DNA of 44,260 bases from an uncultured Prolixibacteraceae bacterium. Lineage in GTDB: Bacteria > Bacteroidota > Bacteroidia > Bacteroidales > Prolixibacteraceae. Numbering within the stretch: the first letter of the stretch is position 1; each line of letters opens with the position of its first letter. Position numbers and translations under genes: made by a program. The stretch covers positions 1 through 44,260 of the forward strand of contig CAILJH010000102.1 of the NCBI GenBank assembly GCA_903834475.1, given 5' to 3'. Under the pieces are notes generated by a model. It worked only from the letters and a program-made list of their open reading frames with translations, was not told the DNA's origin and ran no database searches. This document shows, piece after piece, positions 44,097-44,260 of this stretch.

Positions 44097-44260
44097 ATGA
44101 AGAAAATTCAACTTATTGTATGCTTCCTGTTTCTCATTTCTATAGTTTTTGCACAAGAAAAGACCTACAAAAGTTCATCCTCCACAAAAAGGAAATCAGA
44201 ATATGAAACAAGTAAAATTTCTCGAAATGTCATTATTGCGGAAAAGATAATAATTATTAG
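44097..44260 (+). CDS. Start of a small secreted protein, cut by window end
   Basis: From the ATG at 44097 the frame stays open for 54 codons to the window edge. The N-terminus is a signal peptide (MKKIQLIVCFLFLISIVFAQ), followed by a Ser/Lys-rich stretch (SSSSTKRKSEYE). The start is 41 bp after the peptidase stop, so it may be the next gene of the same operon. No family can be assigned from the fragment. Confidence 0.6.
   Translation, partial: MKKIQLIVCFLFLISIVFAQEKTYKSSSSTKRKSEYETSKISRNVIIAEKIIII

Noticed and set aside
1-44260. Insertion sequences, phage genes or integrative element ends
   Set aside because: No transposase, integrase or phage structural gene was seen; only short dispersed palindromes are present.

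Overview
The window comes from a Bacteroidota chromosome. The evidence is the Por-type (T9SS) C-terminal sorting domains on giant secreted proteins, a FecI/FecR/TonB-dependent-receptor signalling trio whose receptor carries an STN domain, DUF4974-type anti-sigma architecture, TAnnTTTG-type promoter boxes and dispersed palindromes typical of the phylum. The domain style (dockerin, cohesin-like and K319/PKD modules with T9SS tails) suggests Bacteroidales/Marinilabiliales, but this is inference. I see no rRNA, tRNA, CRISPR array, insertion sequence or integrase.

Region A (455-22958, plus strand) is about 22.5 kb holding four very large secreted proteins of 1509, 1329, 3354 and 1202 residues, in probable co-transcription (gaps of 162, 99 and 49 bp). 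Protein 1 is a beta-helix protein with a complete type I dockerin, a cohesin-like domain and a sorting tail. Protein 2 has three cohesin-like modules, three K319/PKD modules, paired GWN repeats and a sorting tail. Protein 3 is a giant CARDB/Calx-beta/SbsA-Ig protein with an 11-cysteine insert. Protein 4 is a K319 stalk with near-identical 282-bp DNA repeats. Proteins 2-4 share a recurring GDExxxF-type domain. A strong terminator (22991-23028) closes the unit. I infer a multi-protein cell-surface or matrix assembly held together partly by cohesin-dockerin contacts. No catalytic domain is visible in it, and it is the best candidate here for an undescribed system.

Region B (23037-29022, minus strand) is a tripartite RND efflux operon (adaptor lipoprotein, AcrB-type pump, TolC-type channel with overlapping or near-overlapping junctions), followed by a VanZ-like membrane protein.

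Region C (29329-35008, plus strand) holds a GNAT acetyltransferase, a SpoIID/LytB protein, an AmpG-like MFS permease with a large inserted domain, a DUF1003 protein and a NodB-type deacetylase. The content suggests peptidoglycan remodelling and recycling. Three short dispersed repeats lie between the first genes.

Region D (35096-40248, plus strand) holds a lipoprotein with a Gly/Met-rich tail, then an ECF sigma factor, a FecR-like anti-sigma factor and an STN-containing TonB-dependent receptor in overlapping array. No SusD partner is present.

Region E (40408-41686, minus strand) is a chorismate mutase plus DRE-TIM aldolase pair of unclear pathway. Region F (42067 to the window end, plus strand) has a TM2 protein, a DUF2752 protein, a DUF4870/Tic20-like protein and an M48 metallopeptidase in a tightly overlapping run, then the start of a small secreted protein cut by the window edge.
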